Part shown: piece by piece, positions 24,335 to 31,308 of the stretch
Position numbering within the stretch: position 1 is the stretch's first letter
Layout: each line of letters begins with the position of its first letter
DNA from: a virus
Length of the DNA: 47,592 nucleotides
Direction: 5' to 3' (one strand)
IMG/VR virus record: IMGVR_UViG_3300036715_000530
Coordinates: 1 to 47,592 of that record
The notes under the pieces: model-generated
Told to the model about the DNA's origin: nothing
Seen by the model: only the letters and a program-made list of their open reading frames with translations
Databases searched by the model: none
Translations under genes and position numbers: made by a program

Positions 24335-26012
24335 AACCTTGTATCTCCGGTGTTTCTTTGTTGATATGAACGCGGATAGATTTAGGGGTGCGCAATTCGC
24401 CTTTTAACTGTAACTCCAAGACTTCGGCATTAGTAGCGGGACAGTCTTCGTTCCACGTTAGATTTGGTGTCGAATAATGATAACGCTGTCTAAACCAATC
24501 CCGCGACCGATGCCGGAAAAATCTAACATTACTCTCAACTGAAATATATTCATAAAAGGTTCGAAGGCCACAGAAATAAGCAACTTTGATTGATTTGTTG
24601 CCGCTGGCTTTAGACGTATGTGGCACCATTACACAACGCGCAACTGCGAAGTTTTCAATTTGCGGCAAATCGGAGCGGATTAGCGCCAGTTCGCTAGCTT
24701 CCCGGTCTAGCTTTTCTTGCAGCGGAAATTCAGTACCGCAAAAAACGCAAATGCGAGCGCTAACGTGGTTATACATGGAACATTGCCCACATATCTTGAC
24801 AGGCGCGTCACCGGGCGGGCCTTCGCCGCGTTTCTTGGGGATAACAGGATCATTGATGGGGCCTAGCCGCCTAGTGTTGCCAGCGAAGTCTAGGACTAGA
24901 CAATTAGCCTTACCTTCATAGGGCCGCGTCCCGCGTCCTAGCATCTGTACCCATAAGCCTGTTGACATAGTAGGGCGCAGCATCCCGATTAGATCGCAAG
25001 GCGGGTGATCGACGCCAGTTGTTAGCGTATTCATGTTGACAATAGCGCGAGCTTTGCCGCTTTTCCATTCGGCTAAAGCTTTGTCGTTTTCTTCGTCGCT
25101 ACGCGGGTATTCTTTTGTTCCAGAATGCACAATAACCGTCGGAATACCGAAAATAGTGTTGAGCATTTCGCAAATGTGGTTGGCATGTTCGACGCCGCTA
25201 GCAAAGATAAGCCAAGATTGTCTATCTTGCCCATAAGCTACTAGCTCTTGCAAAGCTGCGTAAGTGACTTCCTGCTTATCAACAGCGGCTTGTAATTTGT
25301 TTTGGTCAAACTCGCCTTTCGACAAGCTAACATTAGACACGTCTAGGGTTGTATTAGTCTTTTTCGGAATAAGCGGGCAAAGGAAACCTTCGGCAATAAG
25401 ACGGTTGAAACCCTCAATATTGCATAAGTCATAGACAACATCGGTAAAGATATGCCCATTGGTAAGGCAACCTAAACCCATACGGTAGCGAGTAGCTGTT
25501 AGACCAATTACTTTAAGATATGGGTTGACGTTATGGCTGTTAGCATCGGTTCCAGAGGGGCCTATCATTAGTTCATTCAGAAACGTTAGATAAGACGTAT
25601 CGGCATTAGTTCCAACTAGGTGAGCTTCGTCAATAATGACAAGGTGACGTTGGCCAAATAAAGGAAACTTTTTAACCATGCTTTGCACGCCACCAAAGAT
25701 AATTGGTTGCATGGTGTCTTTAGACTTTAGACCAGAGCTATAAATGCCGAGCGGCGCCAGTGGCCAAGCTTCCCGCATTTTGATAGCGTTTTGCTTGATT
25801 AGCTCCTTAACGTGAGTTGACATAATAACGCGCGTTTCCGGGTGGCGATACATCGCGCGCTTGATAAATTCGGCAATAACTAGGCTCTTGCCAGTTCCAG
25901 TAGGAAGACAAACGAGAGGGTTAGATTTTACTGGCGAGTAAGCGCGCTTAGGATCATCGAAATAATCGAATAGCGCTTGGACGGCTTCCTCTTGGTAGTA
26001 GCGAAGTTTCAT
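24324..26012 (-). CDS. SF2 DEAH helicase with zinc ribbon
   Basis: 562 residues. Helicase motifs in order: Q-like KLRYYQEEAV at the N-terminus, Walker A LPTGTGKS 36-43, DEAH 128-131, TATR near 173, and QMLGRGTRP near 350 (motif VI). After the helicase core a four-cysteine ribbon, CGQC...CVFCG, is followed by about 140 residues of unknown fold. It resembles phage UvsW/RecG-like or restriction-helicase-type SF2 enzymes used in replication restart, recombination or fork remodelling. It overlaps the downstream zinc-finger gene and the upstream 51-aa gene. Confidence 0.88.
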   Translation of the reverse strand: MKLRYYQEEAVQALFDYFDDPKRAYSPVKSNPLVCLPTGTGKSLVIAEFIKRAMYRHPETRVIMSTHVKELIKQNAIKMREAWPLAPLGIYSSGLKSKDTMQPIIFGGVQSMVKKFPLFGQRHLVIIDEAHLVGTNADTSYLTFLNELMIGPSGTDANSHNVNPYLKVIGLTATRYRMGLGCLTNGHIFTDVVYDLCNIEGFNRLIAEGFLCPLIPKKTNTTLDVSNVSLSKGEFDQNKLQAAVDKQEVTYAALQELVAYGQDRQSWLIFASGVEHANHICEMLNTIFGIPTVIVHSGTKEYPRSDEENDKALAEWKSGKARAIVNMNTLTTGVDHPPCDLIGMLRPTMSTGLWVQMLGRGTRPYEGKANCLVLDFAGNTRRLGPINDPVIPKKRGEGPPGDAPVKICGQCSMYNHVSARICVFCGTEFPLQEKLDREASELALIRSDLPQIENFAVARCVMVPHTSKASGNKSIKVAYFCGLRTFYEYISVESNVRFFRHRSRDWFRQRYHYSTPNLTWNEDCPATNAEVLELQLKGELRTPKSIRVHINKETPEIQGYEF

Positions 26013-26164
26013 TTACCAACCACATCAAAAATTTCTACAGTGCCGTTATCGTGGCGTTTGTAAATCACATGATTATATAAAACAACAACGGTCCAATAAC
26101 GCTCGCCATCAATAGCTTTAACGTTCAAGTCGTTTACCATTTCATAAATTGTCTTAGTTATCAT
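26009..26164 (-). CDS. 51-aa protein between nuclease and helicase genes
   Basis: It starts directly after the nuclease stop (TAG then ATG) and ends in an ATGA overlap with the helicase. The product (MITKTIYEMVNDLNVKAI, then WTVVVLYNHVIYKRHDNG) looks like a small beta-hairpin protein. It is unrecognised; the tight packing argues that it is real. Confidence 0.65.
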   Translation of the reverse strand: MITKTIYEMVNDLNVKAIDGERYWTVVVLYNHVIYKRHDNGTVEIFDVVGK

Positions 26165-27031
26165 CTAAGCAATCCTTGCATAGCTAGCACAACCAACTGG
26201 GATAACATCTTTAGGAATAATAGCATTATGAACTTGACAAAACCATTCCGCATTCTCAACCGGGAAGGCATTGCGGCATGATCGACAGTTAATTGTGGGC
26301 GCTTCGTTTCTATGACATAAACCGGCAAAGTCACAATATTTGCAGTCAAAGAAAGCGTCAGTCATTGCAATTTTAGGTGGCCGAGTTTGACTAAAGACAA
26401 TGCCTTCGGCTTTACGAAACAAATCATCTGCCTCTAGCCAATTGAGCGGCACAATTTCAAAATGCAATTCGTCGGTATCTTTATTAACCGCGCAATATAA
26501 TCCCCATTTGAAACTATACGCGCGCCCATAACTGCACATTTGCCGGTAATGAACGGGCTTTGATTTAACAACGCCTTCTTTTTTAAGCTTGGCAAAGCTT
26601 TTGGCATTGTGCGTCTTAAATTCGCCAAGAAAGACTAAATCAACGTCAATGTTATAGCGGGCCGGGGCGCGCATCATTGCGTCTAGCGAGCCGCCAAAAT
26701 GTCCCTTAGCGCCGCTAATTCTGAATTGCTTTTGCGTTTCAGGGTCTAGCTCGCGAACTTCAAAACCAATGCCCACAAGCCAGCGAACAAATCTAGCTTC
26801 CTCTGAATGACCACGATTAAATAGGCGCAACATACGGCCTTCGAATTGTTCGAATTTAAGCCATCTAAAAACATTCCACGCATAGGCTTGACAATCATTG
26901 CCTATAATGCTTGCGCCCAAGTGCGTTCTAGGGTCTTCGGAAAATTCCTCTTTGCAGAACGTGTCAATATCGGCTTGCATTTGCAACACCAATTTCTTGC
27001 GCTCGATATGATCGTCTAGGTTAACTGACAT
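26165..27031 (-). CDS. Cas4/RecB-like PD-(D/E)XK exonuclease
   Basis: 288 residues. RecB-family nuclease landmarks: GHSEEARF 74-81, SLDAMM with D117, and FLGEFKTHN with E137 and K139. Cysteines C47 and C230, C233, C239 match the Cas4/AddB iron-sulfur arrangement (one N-terminal, three C-terminal). A second cysteine set (C249, C252, C265 and H268) may bind zinc. Phage Cas4-like enzymes process DNA ends for recombination. No CRISPR array is present. In the operon it is next to the SF2 helicase and near the Sak4-like ATPase, consistent with a recombination module. Confidence 0.85.
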   Translation of the reverse strand: MSVNLDDHIERKKLVLQMQADIDTFCKEEFSEDPRTHLGASIIGNDCQAYAWNVFRWLKFEQFEGRMLRLFNRGHSEEARFVRWLVGIGFEVRELDPETQKQFRISGAKGHFGGSLDAMMRAPARYNIDVDLVFLGEFKTHNAKSFAKLKKEGVVKSKPVHYRQMCSYGRAYSFKWGLYCAVNKDTDELHFEIVPLNWLEADDLFRKAEGIVFSQTRPPKIAMTDAFFDCKYCDFAGLCHRNEAPTINCRSCRNAFPVENAEWFCQVHNAIIPKDVIPVGCASYARIA

Positions 27032-27182
27032 AGGAAAACAGATTGTTAGAAGTTGCGTCTTTTACTGTGCCGTTAGACCATTGCCAATAACCAATGCGAA
27101 GCAAATTATGAGCTATGCACTTATGGCTTTCCCATTTGTGTTGATAATAGTCGGCTATGTGTTGACAAGGAATGTTTTTCAT
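27021..27182 (-). CDS. 53-aa protein upstream of the nuclease gene
   Basis: It starts after TTTGGAAAAA and overlaps the nuclease gene by 11 bases. The product is rich in His, Tyr, Trp and Cys (begins MKNIPCQHIADYYQHKWESH, then KCIAHNLLRIGYW), which may bind metal. Unrecognised. It is the first gene after the structured intergenic region at 27197-27356 and may be translated from that leader. Confidence 0.6.
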   Translation of the reverse strand: MKNIPCQHIADYYQHKWESHKCIAHNLLRIGYWQWSNGTVKDATSNNLFSYVS

Positions 27183-27404
27183 TTTTCCAAATCTTTAGAG
27201 AGTTGTGGCGTTTAACAAATTCAATGGAACAATGCGATGGAACATTGAACTTGCCAACCGTTCGCCTAGTCCAAGTGTTGAGTTCGGGAGCGAGCCGGTT
27301 GAAGCATAGACCTTAGGGGCCGTAGTTCCCTAAATTACCTTCGCCACAACTCACTAAAAAACTGGAAAATAGGCAGACTAACCGGTCTGCCAGCGGGCCG
27401 ACAA
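27183..27404. other. Structured intergenic region, candidate RNA
   Basis: 222 bases without an open frame I can support. An inverted repeat of 13 matches in 14 (AGAGAGTTGTGGCG at 27197-27210 and CGCCACAACTCACT at 27342-27355, offset allowing one mismatch) closes a domain of about 155 bases. Inside it are TTCAATG...CATTGAA, AACCG...CGGTT and, on the minus strand, TTAGGG...CCCTAA. This looks like a folded leader or small RNA between two minus-strand genes. Its strand and start are not decided by the sequence. Confidence 0.5.
27365..27391 (-). terminator. Terminator after the ssDNA-binding protein gene
   Basis: On the minus strand, GGCAGAC-CGGTTA-GTCTGCC (27391-27372) is followed by TATTTTCC and then a run of Ts (GTTTTTTAG). 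It lies 14 bases after the stop of the gene at 27405. Downstream replication genes therefore need read-through or a promoter in 27183-27360. Confidence 0.75.
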
Positions 27405-28274
27405 TTAAGCGGCGGGCGGCGGTCCCCATGACGCAGGGGGAGCAGCCGGGGCGGTGCCAGTAGGTGCGCCCCATCCAGCAGCAGGGGCAGCAGCAGGGGC
27501 AGCAGCGGCGGGCGTTCCCCAACCGGCAGGGGCCGGAACGTTGCTGTCGATCGCAGGAGCGCCAGCGGCGGGCGCAGCAGCGGGAGCGCCCCAACCGGCA
27601 GCGGCGGGCGCAGTAGGCGCAACGCCAGCCGGGGGAGCGCTAGGAGCCGGCGCAGGGGGAGCCGATGCGGGAGCCTTACCGGGAGGGTTGCCGTTCAAAT
27701 CGGCCAGCGCCACAACTTCAGTGTAGCCCTTGGGATGCGGGTTGCCATCCTTGTCTTTCTGCACCGCAATTTCGAAGTAGAAGGGCCGGTTGTAAAGCTG
27801 TTCGGTATTGTCGAAAGTCGGAACGCCGACAACCGAGCAATAAGCCGACAACTGCTTATTGGCAATTTCGACAACTTGCGCGTTGGTATTGTGCAAGTTA
27901 AGTCGGTCGGTATGCTTTTGTCCAGCGTGCGGGCCTTCAACCGGCTGCAATACCAGCGCCAAATAGCCGCCTGTAACCATGCCGTTCTTTGCGACATTCT
28001 CTTGCGAGCTATCGCAAATAATGCCCTTGTATTTGCCCGCTGGCAAAGACTGGCCACCGCCGCCATATTGCGGGGTGTATTGAGTAGCGTTAAATGAATA
28101 GGCAACCATTAGGTCTAATCCTTCAATAGATTGTTCAAGACGGCACTTTTCAACTGTTGCCTTCAGTAGAGAACTTTGATATTCTAGCCGCTTGGCTAGG
28201 TTTTCAATGTCATAAAGGATTAACCTTTCCTCTTGTGTTAAAGAATTTGGCTTGGTTATTTCTTTCCATGCCAT
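27405..28274 (-). CDS. ssDNA-binding protein (DUF669-like) with Ala/Pro/Gly-Trp-Gly repeat tail
   Basis: 289 residues if read from ATG 28274. Residues 57-200 match the DUF669 group linked to phage replication (VAYSFNATQY, LPAGKYKGIICDSSQ, GGYLALVLQPVEGPHAG, DRLNLHN). Residues 205-289 are Ala/Pro-rich with five GWG or SWG motifs. The typical acidic SSB tip is missing. A strong internal site (AAGGA, eight bases before ATG 28109) fits the usual family start and would give 234 residues; the extra 55 N-terminal residues are an in-frame helical segment with no ribosome binding site of its own. Both forms may exist. Confidence 0.8.
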   Translation of the reverse strand: MAWKEITKPNSLTQEERLILYDIENLAKRLEYQSSLLKATVEKCRLEQSIEGLDLMVAYSFNATQYTPQYGGGGQSLPAGKYKGIICDSSQENVAKNGMVTGGYLALVLQPVEGPHAGQKHTDRLNLHNTNAQVVEIANKQLSAYCSVVGVPTFDNTEQLYNRPFYFEIAVQKDKDGNPHPKGYTEVVALADLNGNPPGKAPASAPPAPAPSAPPAGVAPTAPAAAGWGAPAAAPAAGAPAIDSNVPAPAGWGTPAAAAPAAAPAAGWGAPTGTAPAAPPASWGPPPAA

Positions 28275-28277
28275 TTA

Positions 28278-28547
28278 TTAGCCAAACAAATTAAGTTGCG
28301 TGTCCGGTTCTTTCATTTGTTCGGCATGATTGAAAGCGAATGCACTAAAATCTGCAATGCGCCGATCAACTGCAATTTGGTGTTCCTGATTTTCGACCAA
28401 AGAGCGGTAATAATGGATCATTGCTAAGGCGTGCTTATCTCGCGCGCGAAACACCATAACCGGTTCATTTGTGGGGATCATTTCACCACTGGCACGGTTA
28501 AAGATATTGCCATCACGAAATTCGTATTTAGGCTCTTGCTCTTTCAT
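28278..28547 (-). CDS. 89-aa protein ending in a clamp-binding motif
   Basis: The product ends in DTQLNLFG, matching the bacterial beta-clamp-binding consensus Q-L-x-L-F at the C-terminus, where such motifs usually lie. The body (EFRDGNIFNRASGEMIP, then RDKHALAMIHYYRSLVENQEHQIAVDRRI) is a helical domain of unknown family. I chose ATG 28547, preceded by AAAGGAAAAGG, not the earlier in-frame start at 28625, which would overlap the upstream gene by 98 bases. The phage clamp gene is in the same operon, so this may be a clamp adaptor or regulator, or may target the host clamp. Confidence 0.72.
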   Translation of the reverse strand: MKEQEPKYEFRDGNIFNRASGEMIPTNEPVMVFRARDKHALAMIHYYRSLVENQEHQIAVDRRIADFSAFAFNHAEQMKEPDTQLNLFG

Positions 28548-28725
28548 TATGCCTTTTCCTTTCTTCGCTATCGCTTTTTTGAGCGCGAATTGCTTTTGCA
28601 CAAAACTTTTGGGTTGAATTAGCAACTTCGAGCTTTGTTGGTGACAATCCCCATGAAGTTATTTCTTCGCAAATGCGAGCAGCAGCTTCTAGAGTAGCGT
28701 CGCAAAGTGGCGGCTTTTCACTCAT
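28528..28725 (-). CDS. Unknown 65-aa helical protein
   Basis: It starts in an ATGA overlap with the Sak4-like gene. The sequence (CDATLEAAARICEEITSWG, then a highly charged KSDSEERKRHNERARA end) is predicted helical. No domain recognised. Its last 20 bases overlap the start of the QLNLF protein, so translation is likely coupled. Confidence 0.7.
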   Translation of the reverse strand: MSEKPPLCDATLEAAARICEEITSWGLSPTKLEVANSTQKFCAKAIRAQKSDSEERKRHNERARA

Positions 28726-29573
28726 GCTTTCAACTCCCTATTGTATAAGTCAATCCCACATGACTTATAAATTGCATCTGCTAAGTAATTCCAACCAGCG
28801 GCGGGAGGAATAGGAACAACGCCGGTTAAACCGTAGCGATTGCCAGCAACCCAACCGGGAGTGCGATCAACAGCCAACATTCGGCCTTGATTGCCAGCTA
28901 CGCCGCGTGAAAGAGTTTGGCCTTTTTCGGCTTTAACGACAAACATAGGTTCATGTAAAAAGCCTATCATATCGGCCCATTGTGTGATAAATTCGCGCTT
29001 GCCGTATGTCTTTTGATTTTTGGGAGAATGCAAGAGCAAATCCCAAGTATCATATTCGCCATGGGCAGGATCGACAACTTTGGCGGCGAAAACGTGACAA
29101 GTCATAACAATGTTAATGCCCCCATGCACAGCTAATTCATCCATATAGCGCGACCAGCGGGCAAAATATTCATTAGCAACGCCATAAGCTTTGCCATAGC
29201 CGCCTAGCGCAGCCTCCATGGTTAAGCCGGTAGCATTGCCAGCCTTATAGCTGCTATCGCTTCGCAAAGTCCTATCATGGATTGCGCGCTCTAACGCTGT
29301 GCCACTATCCCAAACGATAGTTGAGCCGCGCGCTATCTTACCAATCTTAGCTGCCGCGATTAGCTCTAAACAAAGGGCTTCGATTTGTTCCCATGTTTCG
29401 AGCAAGGGAGTTTTGGCAACATTGACTGCGCCGAAACCCATTTCCAGCGGCACAAGTAACGCGCCGGGAGCCTGACAAGCCAAGGTTGTCTTGCCGACTT
29501 TTTCCACGCCAGCTAAAACAATACGCTGGCCAGCTTGTGTGCGCCCGGTGGTTATTGCGCCTAGGATAGACAT
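28722..29573 (-). CDS. Sak4-like RecA-fold ATPase (AAA_24 type)
   Basis: 283 residues. Walker A is VEKVGKTT at 23-30, the Walker B-like strand is STIVWDS near residue 85, and a conserved WSRYMDELAVHGGINIVMTCH segment gives the sensor strand. This is the pattern of phage Sak4 single-strand annealing recombinases and related AAA_24 ATPases. With the DUF669 protein and the Cas4-like nuclease it forms a compact recombination set: nuclease, ssDNA binder, annealase. It starts at ATG 29573, inside the end of the upstream gene. Confidence 0.82.
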   Translation of the reverse strand: MSILGAITTGRTQAGQRIVLAGVEKVGKTTLACQAPGALLVPLEMGFGAVNVAKTPLLETWEQIEALCLELIAAAKIGKIARGSTIVWDSGTALERAIHDRTLRSDSSYKAGNATGLTMEAALGGYGKAYGVANEYFARWSRYMDELAVHGGINIVMTCHVFAAKVVDPAHGEYDTWDLLLHSPKNQKTYGKREFITQWADMIGFLHEPMFVVKAEKGQTLSRGVAGNQGRMLAVDRTPGWVAGNRYGLTGVVPIPPAAGWNYLADAIYKSCGIDLYNRELKA

Positions 29574-29779
29574 TGATTAACTCCCGTCAATTCGACAACT
29601 TTGAAAGCATGATTGCTAGTTAGCCAGCTATCGCCAAATTTTTCTTTGATTTTCACAAAGCCTTGCTTTTCGGCAAAGTATAGTTCCCCGTTCCGCTTGT
29701 AAACAATGTATTCATCATAATAGCCTTTCGGCTTGCGGACTAAGGCGATTGCGCCTTTTACTTCAGTAAAGCTGTTCAC
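29561..29779 (-). CDS. Unknown 72-aa protein
   Basis: I placed the start at GTG 29779, which overlaps the upstream stop (GTGA); a TTG 15 bases earlier is an alternative. The product (NSFTEVKGAIALVRKPKGYYDEYIVYKRNGELYFAEKQGF) looks like a small beta-sheet protein. Unrecognised. It ends 13 bases inside the Sak4-like gene. Confidence 0.68.
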   Translation of the reverse strand: MNSFTEVKGAIALVRKPKGYYDEYIVYKRNGELYFAEKQGFVKIKEKFGDSWLTSNHAFKVVELTGVNQCLS

Positions 29780-30171
29780 TGTTTTGAAAGCCAAGCAAAA
29801 TAACCGGGATACTCTACTAGCGTCTCACCGGCATTAAAATTGTTTAGAAAGTCGAACGTTTCGCTTCTATTAAGCAAGCTATGGTTAAGCGCATATTCCA
29901 TGGCTTGCTGCGCCGTGCCGCGATTTTCCATTGGAACCGGCTTTTTCAGCTTTTCGGTAATAAAAGTGGTAACTTCGGCAAGTGTCGAGAAAGCCAACAT
30001 GCCGCCTTGCGAATATCCCCAAGCCGGGGCCGGTGCGGCTGGCATAGGAGGCGGCGCATTATTAGGATAAGGTGACGGCATAGTGCCAACTTGCACCATT
30101 GGCACGGTTGGAATTTCAGTCATTTCGGCAACAAAGCCGGTTGCACATTCGATAATTACAAACTTTTTCAT
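29776..30171 (-). CDS. Unknown 131-aa protein with Pro-rich linker
   Basis: It starts after AAGGAACCGGAACA, the phage's recurrent leader motif. The N-terminus is a beta strand pair (KKFVIIECATGFVAEM), followed by a Pro/Ala/Tyr-rich linker (residues 33-54) and a helical C-terminal domain (FSTLAEVTTFITEKL, AMEYALNHSLL). No family recognised. It is within the replication operon. Confidence 0.7.
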   Translation of the reverse strand: MKKFVIIECATGFVAEMTEIPTVPMVQVGTMPSPYPNNAPPPMPAAPAPAWGYSQGGMLAFSTLAEVTTFITEKLKKPVPMENRGTAQQAMEYALNHSLLNRSETFDFLNNFNAGETLVEYPGYFAWLSKQ

Positions 30172-30183
30172 TGTTCCGGTTCC

Positions 30184-30345
30184 TTATACGGTTAGTTTCT
30201 TTTGAATATCTAGTGCCATATCCAAACGGTATTGGCGCAGTTCATTCATCGCTAGAGCGCCAGCATTGGTGACAAAATCGCTTTCAGCCAAACCGTTTAG
30301 TATGGCGTCAATACAATCAATATATTTTTGTTCGATTTTTTCCAT
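30184..30345 (-). CDS. 53-aa helical protein
   Basis: The product (MEKIEQKYIDCIDAILNGLA, ..., LAMNELRQYRLDMALDIQKKL) is almost entirely helical and amphipathic. The start lies three bases after the upstream stop. Unrecognised; a small adaptor or coiled-coil protein is possible. Confidence 0.65.
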   Translation of the reverse strand: MEKIEQKYIDCIDAILNGLAESDFVTNAGALAMNELRQYRLDMALDIQKKLTV

Positions 30346-30347
30346 GA

Positions 30348-30893
30348 TTATTTCGCCGACTTCGGTTCTTCAAATTCAAGTGTAGGGGTGGCAGGGGTGA
30401 TAGTAAGAATTTCACTAATCATCGCCGCAATATCAGCTTCGACATTATTTGATTTGTCGAGCTTGTCATATTCGGTAACGGACAGTTCGGGCGTCCATTT
30501 GATTAGGCGAGTTATCAAAGCTTCACCTAACGCGCCATGTTTTTCAATGACAGCGGCCTCTAGCTCTTGGACTTGGGTTGCAATTTTGACCTTTTCGCCC
30601 GCATCGTCCGTCTTGTCTTTATCGCCAAGAGTATGGTTGAGTTTATAGACCAGCTTAAGCTGATAGCCGTTGCCGAGTGGGATGCGTTGGGTTCCCTTGG
30701 TTGGATTTGGAAAAGCAACCTTAGTAACATCACCGCGCAAGGTACGTTCTAGATCAACCGACGCAACCGCCGACGCCTTAGCGCCTAGCCAGTTGCGGAT
30801 TAGACCGTCGCGGCGGGCCTTATATTCTTCGGGGGTTTCTTCAGGGGCGGGCGCGGCAATAGCCGTCGCATCTGGCCAAGCTGTCATGTGCAT
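30348..30893 (-). CDS. Conserved 181-aa phage protein (DUF7173-like), first gene of the minus-strand operon
   Basis: A helical N-terminus (EEYKARRDGLIRNWLGAKASAV) is followed by PNPTKGTQRIPLGNGYQLKLVYKLNHTLGD and an acidic C-terminus. The pattern of the IPLGNGYQLK segment followed by LITRLIKWTPELS is that of a phage family found next to recombination and replication genes; its role is not known to me. Two ATGs (30893 and 30887) follow AAGGA; the second has the better spacing. It opens the leftward operon from the divergent control region. Confidence 0.72.
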   Translation of the reverse strand: MHMTAWPDATAIAAPAPEETPEEYKARRDGLIRNWLGAKASAVASVDLERTLRGDVTKVAFPNPTKGTQRIPLGNGYQLKLVYKLNHTLGDKDKTDDAGEKVKIATQVQELEAAVIEKHGALGEALITRLIKWTPELSVTEYDKLDKSNNVEADIAAMISEILTITPATPTLEFEEPKSAK

Positions 30894-31062
30894 TGTTCCT
30901 TAGTCCGGTTCATTGGCCGCTGTGGCGCTCCCGTTCAGGACGCCGGGGGGGTGGCGTTGGGGGCAGGACGCCACAGCGGTTGAGTAGCATAAGCGCACAG
31001 GATCAATTGAGCGTCAAGAGCGAAATAAAAATTATTTTCGGGATTGCGAGCGCATAGCGAAC
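30894..31062. promoter_or_regulatory. Divergent control region
   Basis: The only place where the two large transcription blocks diverge. It holds an 11-bp perfect inverted repeat (CCGCTGTGGCG 30917-30927, CGCCACAGCGG 30969-30979), a CAGGACGCC direct repeat inside it, and an AT-rich stretch (AAATAAAAATTATTTT) near 31022-31037. TTGAGC at 31000-31005 on the plus strand and TTGACG opposite (about 31015-31010) are weak -35 candidates; I cannot fix -10 boxes with confidence. The neighbouring HTH-like protein at 31063 is the obvious candidate to bind here. Confidence 0.55.
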
Positions 31063-31308
31063 GTGGCAGCTAAGGCGCTTCGCGTTGTAACCGGACCATT
31101 TCAATTTATGAAAAGTATAGCAGCTAGAGCGGCTTATGCGCTCCTAGAACAAACAAGCGTTGCTGATTGGAAACGATTGGCAAAAGAAACTGAATTAGAA
31201 TTTGCTTGGATAAGAGCGTTTGCTCTTGGTAATATTTCTGATCCTAGTTCGTCTCGTTTGGAAAAGCTAAACATGGCTTTAACCGGAAAGCCTTTCCCGC
31301 ATGTTTGA
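31063..31308 (+). CDS. Small helix-turn-helix-like regulator
   Basis: 81 residues from GTG 31063. The segment DWKRLAKETELEFAWIRAFALGNISDPSSSRLEKLNMAL has the layout of a compact Cro/XRE-type helix-turn-helix (LAKET...WIRAFALG...P...RLEKL). An internal ATG at 31108 would give 66 residues and still keep the HTH; neither start has a strong ribosome binding site. Beside the divergent region it is the best candidate for the phage's early switch. It overlaps the primase gene by eight bases. There is no C-terminal repressor dimerisation or protease domain. Confidence 0.65.
   Translation: MAAKALRVVTGPFQFMKSIAARAAYALLEQTSVADWKRLAKETELEFAWIRAFALGNISDPSSSRLEKLNMALTGKPFPHV

Noticed and set aside
27183-27404. 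Group I intron remnant, because of TAGACC and CCTAG segments
   Set aside because: The segments cannot form the required P7 pairing and no conserved core could be traced.
27454-27726. Plus-strand Ala/Gly/Pro frame opposite the ssDNA-binding protein tail
   Set aside because: Mirror of the GWG repeat tail; low complexity only.
31063-31308. Lysogeny repressor
   Set aside because: Only a short HTH-like segment; no C-terminal dimerisation domain, no integrase or attachment site anywhere in the window.
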